The notes under the pieces were generated by a model. It saw only the letters and a program-made list of their open reading frames with translations, was not told the DNA's origin and made no database searches. 64,000 bases of DNA from the NCBI GenBank assembly GCA_946699065.1, contig CAMPDV010000137.1, positions 186,001 to 250,000 on the forward strand. The letters run 5' to 3'. Position 1 is the first letter of the stretch, and every line of letters starts with the position of its first letter. A program made the translations under genes and the position numbers. The stretch comes from Loxodes magnus (Eukaryota; Ciliophora; Karyorelictea; Loxodida; Loxodidae). Shown here piece by piece: positions 40,395 to 53,000 of the stretch.

Positions 40395-42905
40395 ATGGAA
40401 AATCAAACCCAAAAATTACACCGAATTAAAAAAATGAAATTATAGGAACTAGCTTTACGCTATAGAAGAATAAACACATTTCTAGGAATTTTGGCTTGAA
40501 TCATTTTGGTTTTTAGCTTCGTGGAGAATGAGCCCAATCTTTTTCAACTGGCTTTATATTTGATAACTTTAAGTCTTTCATCTAGCGTTATAATAAAGTT
40601 TGCCAAATTAAAGAAATCAGTGTGTAAAATAGCCAAGTTGAATGCTACAATTTTAACGCTGACAAGTTACTTAGTTATTCAAAGCAGTTAGCAAGAAACT
40701 CTGATAAACTTCATTTTGATTTCTTTAATATCTAATTTCATTTCCTCTCAGATTATAAGAAGCTTTTATTTCCAACTCCATATTACTATTACCCAAACTA
40801 CCATTCTTGGTATTAGTTACTTGAAACAAAACTGTATTGATCCACAACTAAAGTTATTTATAGCTTATTCACTCATTTAGATGTTTTCCATAATAGACAT
40901 AAACTTAAATAGTCTAGTAGTAAGTAAACTGAATCTCTAGAGTTGCTAAGCTAAATAGAAGTACATCAAGAAGAAATTCTTTTACTAGCACTATGTAAAT
41001 GGCCTTATTATACTTTCATCAGACTATGTATATTTTACCAATGCAGCTCTGAAGAGAGCAGTTAATTATCAAGACATTTTCTCTTTCCTCAAATGCAGCA
41101 TTTCGAAGAATTAGGAAACTACTTTATACTAGATGATATAAAAGCTGAGGGAAAACTAGAGTGAGGATATATAGCATCTGGGTATCTTTAAGTCGAGCAT
41201 TGATTTTGAAATGAAGTATTTTCAAGTATACGGACAGAATATTAGGTACTAATAAGATAATGTAATAGCTTTAAATCTAATAGATCTAACTAATGTACTG
41301 ATTGAAGAAAGAGAAAACATTGAAAGGAAGTATAAAACCATTTTTATTCGCTCATTCAGTCATGAAATTCGTCATCCAATATCACACATTCAATGCTATG
41401 CAGATATTTCATAACGGAGTTTAAAGCAGTTAAAAGAGTAGTAAGAATTCGAAACAGGGAATATTCAAGAATGCTTTAGCAGCTTACAAATTATATAAAA
41501 CTAGTCTGAAATCTTACTTAATATATCCAATGCTTTTATAGATATTTCAGATATCTAGTCTAACTAATTCAGACTACAACCGAGTGAGTTTATACTAAAA
41601 GAATTTGCCATTGAGTGTTTGGAAATAATAGCCTTGTCAGCTTAAAAAAGAGACATCTCTCTTCAAAAAGATATTTCAGAAGATTTACCTGTCAGTATTA
41701 TTGCTGACAAAAAAAGGATTAAATAAGTCTTACAGAATCTATTAACAAATGCTGTTAAATATACTAAGGAAGGGTTTATAAGACTCGTAATTAAGAAAAC
41801 CAACAAGGTAGTTACTTAAAGTGAGAAAGCAAGACTTAACTTGGAACAGATCTCAAATTTAAGTTACGGAATACTTAAAATTAAAGTTGAAGACACAGGA
41901 TTGGGTATAGATTCCTAAAAGCAATAATAGTTATTTGAGCTTTTTGGATAATCACGCAACTTTGACTATATGATTAATAAGCCATAGCAAATTGGAATGG
42001 GCTTATATATTTCCTAATAAATGGCCATTTAGCTAGGAGGAAGATCTTTCAAAATAAAGTCTTAAATTAACAAAGGCTCAACGTTCTTGTTCTACGTAAT
42101 TTACATGAATGCTGAAAATACGAACTCGTCTTCAATAAACTAGCAGTCCTTGGAAAACATTTACTAAAATTCCTTTTCAGATACTAATAAATCAGACTTT
42201 TCAATTGGCACTATTTAATCTGGTGAAAGCATGTCTTGGAATTAGTTTGATTAGTTAAACTATAAATAAGAGATTTAAAAATGCAACAAGTGCACTTAGA
42301 TTCTAATAGTAGATGATACTGATGTAATAAGAATTGCTTTATTAGAAATCTTAAAATAATACCGTTTAGCAGAAGCTTACAATGGTAAAGAGGCTGTGGA
42401 GTTAGTTAAAGAGTAAATGGCCAAGAAGTGCTGTAATAAATTTTAGCTAATAATAATGGACTGTGAAATGCCCGTTTTAGATGGATGAAAAGCAACAAAG
42501 CAAATAAGAGAGATGGGATATGATGGACCTATTTTAGGCTATACAGCATTTTAAAGCGCTTAAGATATTTAGCTTTGTATCGAATCTGGAATGAATGAAG
42601 TACTTCCAAAACCTTCACGAGCGGTAGATATATTGTAAACAGTTGAGTTTCTTAAAGAAAAAAACGTTAATGCAAGATAGCATTAGAACTTTCAGGCAAA
42701 ATTATAAGAATCATTTCAATCATACTGGCGATAAAAATCACAACCAATTGGAAAATTTCACGCTTAAATAACACCGATATAAACACATTATACCCCTTAC
42801 GAATCTTTTCATTCCTTTGCTCAGACTGGTTCTAAAATCGAAATTAAGAGAAAGTATAAACGAACAGTTACAGAGATGGGCAAAAAATTGATAAATTAGG
42901 AATGA
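40395..42905 (+). CDS. membrane-anchored hybrid histidine kinase with C-terminal receiver
   Basis: A continuous 836-codon frame from ATG 40395 to TGA 42903-42905. Residues about 20-200 carry about six hydrophobic helices. All kinase boxes are visible: H box SHEIRHP with the phospho-acceptor His at about 323, N box NLLTNAVKYT with Asn about 452, G1 box EDTGLGID with Asp about 500, F box LFELFGQ and G2 box GMGLYIS. A Gln/Ser/Asn-rich linker leads to a receiver domain: ILIVDD, phospho-acceptor Asp about 689 in IIMDCEMPVLDG, a YTA switch segment and the conserved Lys about 739 in LPKPS. It should autophosphorylate on His and relay phosphate to its own Asp. No periplasm-like sensor domain is visible, so input probably comes through the membrane helices or partners. 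Many Gln are TAA/TAG and several Trp are TGA (for example LDGWKATKQ). It lies between the two giant receptor genes. Confidence 0.94.
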
Positions 42906-43260
42906 TATTTCTACTACCATTTACATTTAATAATATAATTATCTTTCATAATAATTTAATAAGCACCTCTTATTTAAAATTTATCCCTGCTTTTAATAAA
43001 TTAAATTACATCTATTTCTATAAATTTGCAAAATCACTCTCTAATTATATCCTTCTTTATAAATATTTTCCCTTAATTAAAAGCTTTACAATTTAAACTA
43101 ACCTTTTTATATATTTTATATAGCTTCCTAGGCTCATTAACCTATTTGTATTTTAAAATTTAATTATTATAAAGATTAATTTCTATTATTTAGATATTTG
43201 GTGGTTGGATCTAATTCTTAAGGCATTTGAGCAAGTTAAAATTAATTAAATTTAAGTTTT
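42906..43260. other. convergent intergenic region
   Basis: AT-rich DNA between the kinase TGA and the TGA of the oppositely oriented RING gene. It must hold both 3' untranslated regions. No clear poly(A) signal or hairpin can be singled out in such AT-rich sequence. Confidence 0.5.
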
Positions 43261-43653
43261 TCATTTTTTATAGCAAATGGGACACTTAATTAATTGAGTT
43301 TTCTTTAATTGTACTAGTATCAGTTGAATGCAGAATTAGCACAGATGATGATAGCATGAAAATTATTTAGATAGCTTTTCTAACTCAAAATCATTTTAGC
43401 ACATTCAACATTTTTAAGTTGCTTTCTTCGTTGAAGTGTTGCTAACTACTTTGTCCTATTTTTCTTTAATCTCTTCTTACGATTTCTTCGACTAGTCTAA
43501 AGTAGTCTTAAGCACCTCTTAAGTTCTTTCAGATTCAGCTTTAATATTTTTATCCCTTTCCTGTACCTTTTGAGAAGCAGAACTATTTTGATTTGTTTTC
43601 TTAGTATCCTCTATTTTTATATTTTTACTTGAACAGCATCCAGCATTACCCAT
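43261..43653 (-). CDS. N-myristoylated RING-finger protein (putative E3 ubiquitin ligase)
   Basis: The minus strand encodes 130 residues from ATG 43653 to TGA 43261-43263. The N-terminus MGNAGCCSSK has Gly2 for N-myristoylation followed by two Cys suited to palmitoylation, so the protein is probably tethered to a membrane. Residues 11-80 are charged, Lys/Glu/Gln-rich and probably coiled or disordered. A C-terminal C3HC4 RING follows: Cys82, Cys85, Cys100, His102 or His103, Cys105, Cys108, Cys124 and Cys127 (CWMC...CYHHLCQFC...CPIC). RING domains recruit E2 enzymes for ubiquitin transfer. Trp84, inside the zinc site, is encoded by TGA, while the last TGA must stop translation, so one short gene shows both meanings. 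Intronless, and convergent with the kinase gene. Target unknown. Confidence 0.9.
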
Positions 43654-46600
43654 CTTTACTCAAACAATTCAAAAATTTGTTAAAAGTTAAATCTTAAAAA
43701 ACTGGGAAAAGTCTAAATGATAAAAAATAAAATCTAACAATATTTGAAGCCTTGTATACTAAGTCTTACATACTCTTAATCCTTTTCTTTTATGATGATT
43801 CTAGAGATTTATTTCTTCATAATTGAAGCAATTTACATTTATTATACACTTTCATTTCACGGACAAAGACTAGTTTTACAAATTTCTTAACGAACTATTT
43901 AATACAATTATATCTTTTTCATTAGTTTAATCACTTTATAGCTTTCAATTAAAAATTACTAGAAATTTAACTTTCGTCTTGATTCAGTAGCTTTTTTAAC
44001 TATTATTTAGTAAATCAAGAATCTAGATTATTTGTTTTGCTTGCTAGATTTTCATATACTTGCAATGCTATTTCTTTTAATTTTAAATCTTATAAATTAA
44101 TTAGTAAATCCTAGATTCCCATTTCCTTGCTAGTAATTTTCCTCCTTTAAAGGAAAAAAAGAAATTTATTAGTGAATGTTTATTAATTGTTTTCCCTATT
44201 TTTGGTTTTAATTATATACTCGTTTGCTTTTTCATTTACTAAGTTTCCAAATGATTGTCTGATTTATACGATTGAAATGTAGCAGTGTCACTTATATACT
44301 ATCCAGAGTATAATAAAAAGTTGATTGGTCTCTTAGTTGCATTTGAATTGATAACTAGATAGCCTGATATTTATACTAAAGAAGGACATATAGAAATGCT
44401 ATACTTATATATTTGAACTTTCTATACCTTTAATATAAAGTTAGCTAGATATAGGCTATACTCTAAGATTGTAACATATTATCTAGATTCATTATATTTA
44501 TATCCTCTTTCAAGTAGCATTCCAATAATTCTAGAGATAGCTAAAATTATAAGCAGCTTTTCCGCTAATAAAGACAGGTGGTATTAAAGATAGACAAATA
44601 AACAAATTAATAGACTTAAGTAGATAAACTTCTATATAATAAACTAAAGCAATTACATGTCAAAGCAAATGATTGCTAATTCTTTTTTGATTACTCTATC
44701 TGTTAGTTCTTTACTTGAAGAGGAATTTTAATTATCTGGTTTTTAGAGTATCCATTGAGTTGTTTACAAATGATTTAGTAATCCTTAATTAATCTTACTT
44801 AGCCTATTCTAAGATGAAATATACTTTTCTGCTTTCAATCTTAAATTATACATAACACATAAGTTTCAGCTTTAATCATTCTAAAACAAAAGTCAGCAGT
44901 ATTAGAAATTTAACTAAAGTACATAAATACTTAATTACACTAAATCCAATTTTGCTATATTTCCCTTTATAAATAAAGCTAAAATGTTCCTTTATTTATA
45001 CAGTCTGCATCTTCACTAAAATTTTAAATTCTATTTAATCAATTCTAATTATAGCTTCTATAAGTGTAATATGACTGTCTAAAAATTAAACTAGCTATCC
45101 AATATTTTTATAAATAGTGAATTATTAGTTTTTTATTTGCTCACTTTGAGTCAAATTATTAATAGAAGCTTGATCATTATAATTACCCTACAAAGGCTTT
45201 CTATTTATTTCTTACACTAAGATTAACTTATGAGTACATATCAATTATATAGATTAATATCTTGCTACTTGACACAGAATTTAAGTAGATGATGCAAGTT
45301 TTTTTATTTTAGTCTGCTAGCTTAAAATGTATAAGATATATAACTATTTTGCTTCAAACTTTCTCTAAAGCCATAATATTTATTTATGACTTTTATACTT
45401 ACCATTCTAAGTATAGAGTTACTATTTTATGGCTCAGATGTTTTAGTTTTTGATTATCAATCTAGAATGACTTTTATATAGAGAAGTTTAGACTTCAATG
45501 AGAAAATGCTTGATTCATCTTTAATAATTAGGTTCTAAAACACAGCAACCTTTAGCTATTTTAGTATCCTTAACTAAATATACTATAAAGCAGTGAGTAA
45601 GTATATCAGACTCTATATATCCAAAACACTTTAGACTAATAAATCACTAGAACTACTTAAGACCTTATTAAGAGTAGTGCTATTACTAAAATGGTAAGCT
45701 TGTGTTTAAAGTATTTAAATTGATGGTTTGAACTTATAATGAAACTAGCTGGAAAACAATTTAGATAATATTAGACTAGAATATATATAAGAGTATATCA
45801 ACTTTATAGTTCAAACTAGCTTAAGTATAAACTAATTAAATACCTAGGATTTAGATTTTAGTTATGCTTAATTATTAGCAGCAACTCTAATGTAGATAGC
45901 AAGCAAATGTACAAAGTTATAATAAATAGATATTCAATGGCTCAAACTATATCCGTTGCTTATGCATGCCAACTATATGAATAAGATTGAAGAGACTTAT
46001 TTAGCCTTTATGGATAAGCATAAGCTATAAAAATAAAGTAGAATGCTTTACTATCTCTATAAAGGACATTTTCATTATTAAAGCTTAAGATAGCTATATA
46101 CAAGGCTAAATAATAATAGCCTGCTATTAGTTCTATCTAAGTTTTTAACCTCCTGGCAGGCATGGGATTTGTTTACTTTAAGTTAAAAGATATAAAAGAG
46201 TTAATATAGCTTAATAGGAGTAAATAAGTAACTATAAGGCTAATGCTTACTGTTGATAAGTTTAGTTCTTAATAAATAGCTATTATATATCAATCTATTT
46301 AGCATCTACTTTTTAATTCATTCAATGCCTTATTTAGGATATGCTAAGTTTCTCCTAGTTTTCTATTAAAATTCTTAAAAAAGTAAAGGAGTATAAAGAG
46401 TAAATAGGGTAAATGATATCGTTTATAGTAATAGAGAAGCTTATGTATAATAGATGTAAGAATTACATAAGCTTCGTTATAGAATAAAGGTATTGGAATT
46501 AATAATCTTTATATAAGTTTAGCTAACTGAAATAAAGTATTAATTAACTAAGTATAAGGAAATCTTATTTAGAGATTAGATTTAAGGAAATAAGATTAAA

Positions 46601-47079
46601 GCTCTTAAATAATTTTGAATAAAGAGCTTTAATTATTTAGATAGAAAAGAGCTTTGCATATCTTGAATTTAATTGGCTTGTCTCAATTATAATTAAGTAC
46701 TCATAATTTTAAAAGCATAAGTATAAATAATAGCTTAAGATATATAAATGCTCATGCTTTTTAAAAAGAAATAGAAGGCAAAAGATATAGCTAGGTGTTT
46801 ACACAGAAACAAGTAATATCTAATGTTTTAAAATCCAGAAGCTTCTAATTTAAGCAAATAGACTTAAAGATAAGATCTAGATTGAAGAATGACTATAAGT
46901 TAAGAATATAGCTTTAGCAAAAATAATTTAAAGCTAATACTAAGTAAATAAAGACTTTCTATAATTGATGTTCCTTTAATTTTCTACTCAGGTGGACAAA
47001 ATAAAATTGATTATAGAGTCAGCGGGATAAGCATGTTTTATTTAATTTAAATGTAAGCTTTAAATAATAAAAGTAAAGT
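43654..47079. other. ~3.4-kb spacer without a supported gene
   Basis: Composition resembles the 37-40 kb spacer: AT-rich, weak codon-phase signal, frequent AGCT-type words. No motif or signal peptide was found on either strand. The upstream regions of the RING gene (left end) and of receptor copy B (right end) must be included. Confidence 0.45.
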
Positions 47080-50000
47080 ATGCAAAGCTTTAAACTTGTA
47101 GTCATGGTTCTAAAAGTTTTTATGACTTTTCTTGCTTTTAACGGGATTAAATCTTCATTAGGCAAGCAGTTTTACATCTAAAAATTAGGAGGAAGTTACC
47201 CTTCTGATATTTTCAGCTAGAGTTTAATCAAAACTTTGTAATCTCTGACAGAAGATGCTGAAATTTTAGTTATGAACGGAGAGCATTATTTAGAAACTGG
47301 AAACTAGGAAGCTATGATTCATGGCTCATGTCCAGACTAAAATGATGAAAATTGAGAAACTGATTTAAGAGATAATAAACCTATAGATATCGAATATAAA
47401 TACAGGAATCCTTTAAGATACACAGCTAACTATTAATACCTTCGAAAATACTATGATTTTAATAACTAATCTTAAGACTTATGCACTAGAGAAGAAAAAG
47501 TTAAAAAAATCAACCATGTTTATACTCCTTATGGAACTCTATGATAAATTAATATTAGACCACTATACTGTCATGAGGTTAAGGAGGTTGAAAAATAGAC
47601 GAATATAAAAATAAAGTCTAAAGACTGCGTTAGAAAAAATATAGACAAGCCAGTTTTTTATGTCGTAAATCCTTATATTGTTTTTGAAGTTAAAAACTAG
47701 CTTACTATTACTGATATAAAATTTAGTGGGCTAAAGCTTATTATGAGATCTTGTGAAAGCGAACATTGCTCCTATTGTAAAACCGGAACAGAAAAAAGCA
47801 CTTAAGAATCTAAACTTTGCTAATATTTTTATAGTGAAAACTGCACTGATACTTGTAAGTAGATTTGAGTAGGTGATGGAATATGTGACACAGAATGCTT
47901 GACTCCTGAGTGCAACTATGATAACTGAGACTGTTGTTCATGCAGCAAAGACTTATTAGAGAATGAAATTTGTGACAAAGCCTGTAGCACTTTAAAATGT
48001 GGATATGATAATTTTAGATGTTGCTTAAATTGCAGTTATAGCTTATTAAATAACTAAAAATGCGATTAGCAATGTAATAGTGAATATTGTAATTACGATA
48101 ATTTGAAGTGTATGAATAATAGCAATTACTCTAACAACTCCAATAACAACTCCAATAACAATTATTATAATAACTACAATAACAATTACAACGATAACTA
48201 CTAATATTCTAATAACTATAATTAATATTATAACGACTATTACTAAAATCCTAATTATTATTACAGTAGCGATTATTATAATTAAAACTAGTACTATAAT
48301 ACCTATGAATAAAAAAGCGACTATTACAATTAATATACTGATAATTACAATCCTTATAAATAACTCTTAAGAAGATCCCTGCAGTCTGATTATTACAATA
48401 GTTATTATTATTCTTCTGATTCATATTATGGAAATAGTTACTACAATAGCAACAATTATAATGGGTATTATAATTACTATGGTAGTTATAATGGATATAG
48501 TAATTATGGATATTCTGGATATTATTCAGATTATTATTACGGTTAAAACAACGATGGTTATTACAATAACTATAATTATAATAGCTACTATGGCTAAAAC
48601 GGCTATTATGGTTACTATGGAAACTAAGGCTACTATGGAAATGATAGCTACTATGGAAATTATTATACAAATAATAGTTATTACAACTAAATTATTTATG
48701 ATTGCGATATTTACCATATGATTAACAATAGTCAGTGCAACTACGAATGCGTAAATTATTGGGATGATTATTACTAAGAATAAGAACTTTTATACGATTG
48801 CTAGAGTTGCTCAATCAATACAACTTGCCAATTAACTCATTAAATACTGGGAAACGAACGATGTGACAGAGAATGCTATTTTGTTGAATGTGATAATGAT
48901 GGTGATGATTGCTTAGTTAAATGCAGTTACAGTTTAACGGAGTTCTATTAACAAATAGCATATTGGTAAGAAAATAAAATTGAACTAGGTAACTGTACAA
49001 GTTCCTATAATATTAATAGCTAATGCGATTTTCAATGTAATACATATTAGTGTAACTACGATGGAGGTCTTTGCTTAAAAATCTGCTAGGACAAAGGATG
49101 CGATACAAATAATTTTAACAATGGAATTTGCGATGAATCTTGCTTCATCCCTGAATGCTTTTAAGAAGCTAATGATTGTATGCAATGCTTAAATTAAGGG
49201 TGCTTATGGCATCTAATAGGAAACGAGGAATGCAATTCACAATGCTATAATAAAGAATGCTTTTTTGATAAAGGAGACTGTGATATGTGCTTATAAACTT
49301 AATGCGATATTCAAAATTTATAAAATGGTAGATGCGATCTAGAATGTAACAATGCTGAATGTGAAAATGACGGATAAGATTGTCTTTAATGTCAACATCA
49401 AGGATGCGACTTAGCCAAACTTTAAGATAACTAGTGTACTCCAAGTTGCTATTACGAAATATGTAATTGAGATTATAATTAGTGTGACTAATGCAATTAA
49501 GACTGCTTATCGTAAAATTTGTTTTAAAACTTTGTTTGTGACTCATAGTGTTTAAATGAATAGTGTGGAATGGATAATAATAAGTGTGCTAATTGTATGC
49601 AATCAACGTCATGCTCATAGGATTTACTCTCAAATTCGCATTGTGATTTGCAATGTTATTCAGAAGTTTGCTAGTACGATGGTGGGATTTGTTTTTAATG
49701 CTAAAAGCTTAATTGCGAAATTAAATAGTTAGGAGATAAAATTTGCCAAAAAAATTGCTATTCTCAAATATGTAATTACGATTTTGGAGATTGTGATTAA
49801 TGTGCAGACACTGGGTGTGCTATTTTTTGACTAGGAGATGGAGAATGTGACAGCATATGTGACAATTAATAATGCCTTTATGACTTTTACGACTGCATCC
49901 CTCCTTAATACTAAGAATGCTATGAATCGGGTTGTCCTTAGCCTTGAATTCAACTTTCAAATAAATGATGTGACGTCGAATGCAATACAGAAAATTGCCA

Positions 50001-53000
50001 ATTTGATAATAATGAGTGCATTTTACCTGAGAATGAAAAGTGAAAAATAACTTGTGTAGAATAAACAAAATGTCCTTAGGTTAAGTACTTAGGTGACGGA
50101 ATCTGCGATGACTTATGCTATAATGAGCTCTGTAATTATGATGATAAAGATTGTGAATATTTATCAAGCTACTAGAAATGCACAAGATTTACTTCATGCT
50201 AGAATCCAGAAGAAGTCCTAGGAAATGGTTTTTGCGATTAAGAATGTAATAATAAATAATGCAGCTATGACTAATAAGACTGCTTAAGCTTATGTGAATT
50301 TTAATGAAACTGTACTTCTGCATTGCTTAAAAACAATTAATGCGATAAGTAATGCAATAACCCTGAATGCGCTCTAGATTATGATAAATGCAAATGTGAA
50401 TTTAACTCTACTGATGGAGCATAATGCTCATCTTGTTGTACAGATTCAATGAAATCTTCAAGCTCTTGCGACATTTTCTGTAACTTTGAATAGTGTGATT
50501 ATGAAAATAACTGAAAATGCTTTGCAAGCAATAAGCAAGAAACATATTTTGGATGTGCTTACGCATAAAATCGATCTTTGTTTGTAGTAGGTGATTCCGA
50601 TGATTACTACCATTATACCATTAGTATAAATTCTTAATGCTAAGTTAGCTTTGATTGGTAGACGAATTGCCATCAATATAGTGGCACAGCTTAAGAATAT
50701 TAATTCAGTGCATAAAATAAAGAAAACATAATAAAAGGAAAAATTCCTTAAAAGGCTTAGCTAAATTTAATTGATGTGGAATTTGAGCATTTTAATAGCC
50801 AATGATTCTCACTCATTAGATTCGACCATCTATGTGCAAACTCATTAATCAATCTTTAAGATGTAGTTTTTAAAGATATTTCAACAAGAAATGGAATCAT
50901 TTCTTCTTACCTTCGATGACTAGAGGATAAGACAAAAGATCCAATAAAGTCAAGTTGCTAATGAAAGGGAAATCCTTTATATGGAGATATAAGGATGTAA
51001 AATGTATATGCGTCTGATCTTAATATCAGACCGGGAAACGTAAATGGTATAATTTTAGATGCTTATTGTCTAAACTCAGTTTAGATTTATAATTTAACAG
51101 CAAAGGATATTTATATTGAAAAGAAATATGGAGCTATAAGACTTGAAAACGTTGTAAATTTCGAAATTAATTAGTCAACTTTCGAAAAGATTTTAGCTGT
51201 AGATGGCAATGGAGCAGCTATTAATATAAAGAATCCTGCATTGGTATTTAAAAATTTTACTGTAAGCAATAAAGATTTAAAATATAATGAGTTCTTATAA
51301 GCTTGAATCTATAAATCAACTAATAGAAAAGTAGATGAGTAAGGGTTAAATTGAAACTAGCCAAGCACCTACGAAATCATTAACACTAATTTTTCATATA
51401 ACTCAGCTAAATATAATGGAAATTCTATCTGAGTTCAAACAAGTAGCGTTACTTTCTTACCTATTATGGTGAAAAATTGCTTTTTTGTAAAAAATATAGG
51501 AAGCAGTGTAACTAGTGGAGGAGCAATTTCTTATTAAAATACTGCCAAAGGATTTTAGAGCTTATCCAAAGACTTACGAGTAGATATTTAAAGTAGCAGC
51601 TTCTTATATAATTATGCTGGAGACAAAGGATTATCTGTTTTTATCTCTAATGTAGACTGGGTAGTTATTGAAAACAACCTGTTCAAATGAAACTCTGACC
51701 ATGATAAAGGTCTCTAACTACTGCAAAGTTAAGAAAATAACTCCTGAATATTTTTTGAAAAGTAGAAAGACTCACTTTACATGTAAGAAGGAAATGGAGA
51801 TGGAACTTTGCATCTGCTCGCATGTAAGAAAGTAGATGTTTTTGATAATTTATTTGAATACAATGAAGCTTAAAAAGGATCAAGCAGCTTGGTGATTCTC
51901 CACCCTTCAGAAGCTTGCTTTATAGTGAATAACACATTTCAGTATAATTTTTGCTCATATAAATACGGATCATCTTCCATTACATTATAAGATACATTTG
52001 GTTAGATTGCTACTATTGTAATCGACTCCTCGAAGTTTATTCAAAATTACGTTAGCAACGAGAAAGGAATGGGAGCAGCTCTGTATTTTAACGCAAGATA
52101 TTAAGATAGAAGAGTAAATATCACAAACAGTATTTTTAAAGAAAACTACTCCCTTAGAGATGGAGGAGTTATTGGAGCGAAAATTGCCCAGCTATTTATA
52201 AAAAATAGTAAATTCATAGAAAATAGGGTAGGAGGACAAGGTGGAGCTATTTATTTTTATTATTATAGAGATGCTTCAAAACTCCTTCAGGGAGGATTAT
52301 TTATTGAATCCTGTTCTTTTATTAATAATAAAGAATTTAAATTTGGTGTAAAGGGAGGAGCTATTTATTTCGATGGAGATCCTTATTCAATAACAACTTT
52401 ATAAATTTCTCAAACGGAATTTAAAGAAAATGAAGCTACTGAAGGAGGAGCAATTTATGTTAACTAAATATCGTCAAATAGCAGCTTTATTAAAGACAGC
52501 AAATTTTAGCATAATATAGCCTGGCTACAAGGAGGAGCTCTCAATCTTAATTTTGTGAATGGAAAACTGTAAATTGAAAATAGTTAATTTAAATCGAACT
52601 ACGCAGACGACAAAGGAGCATCTATTCTAAATGCTATAGGTTCATTTGATGGGAATTCAAATCAAAATATAATGGGTACAGTGCTAGTAATATCAAAGTC
52701 AAATTTCTCAACCCATTCAAATGGAATGTCCGTTTTTGACTAGTCACGAGGAATTTAGACTTTTACATTATTCTAAGAAGTTCAATTTGCCGATAACAAT
52801 ATTCTTGCTATAAATTTGGACAATGCTATTCTGTATGCTAATAATTCTTACTGGGGATAAAATAAAGAAATAGTAATATTTGGAATTAGATCAAAAATAA
52901 AAATAGATTCATCTTTCTTCTTTAAGAACTAAGCTACAGAAGGTACTTGCATAAACGTTAAAAATACTTAATTGGTTGTTAACAATTCAGTTTTTAATAA

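Noticed and set aside
48251..48721. Open frames on both strands over the Tyr/Asn-rich tract
   Set aside because: TAT/AAT/GGA-biased coding makes every frame open. Only the receptor phase continues into LNR modules.
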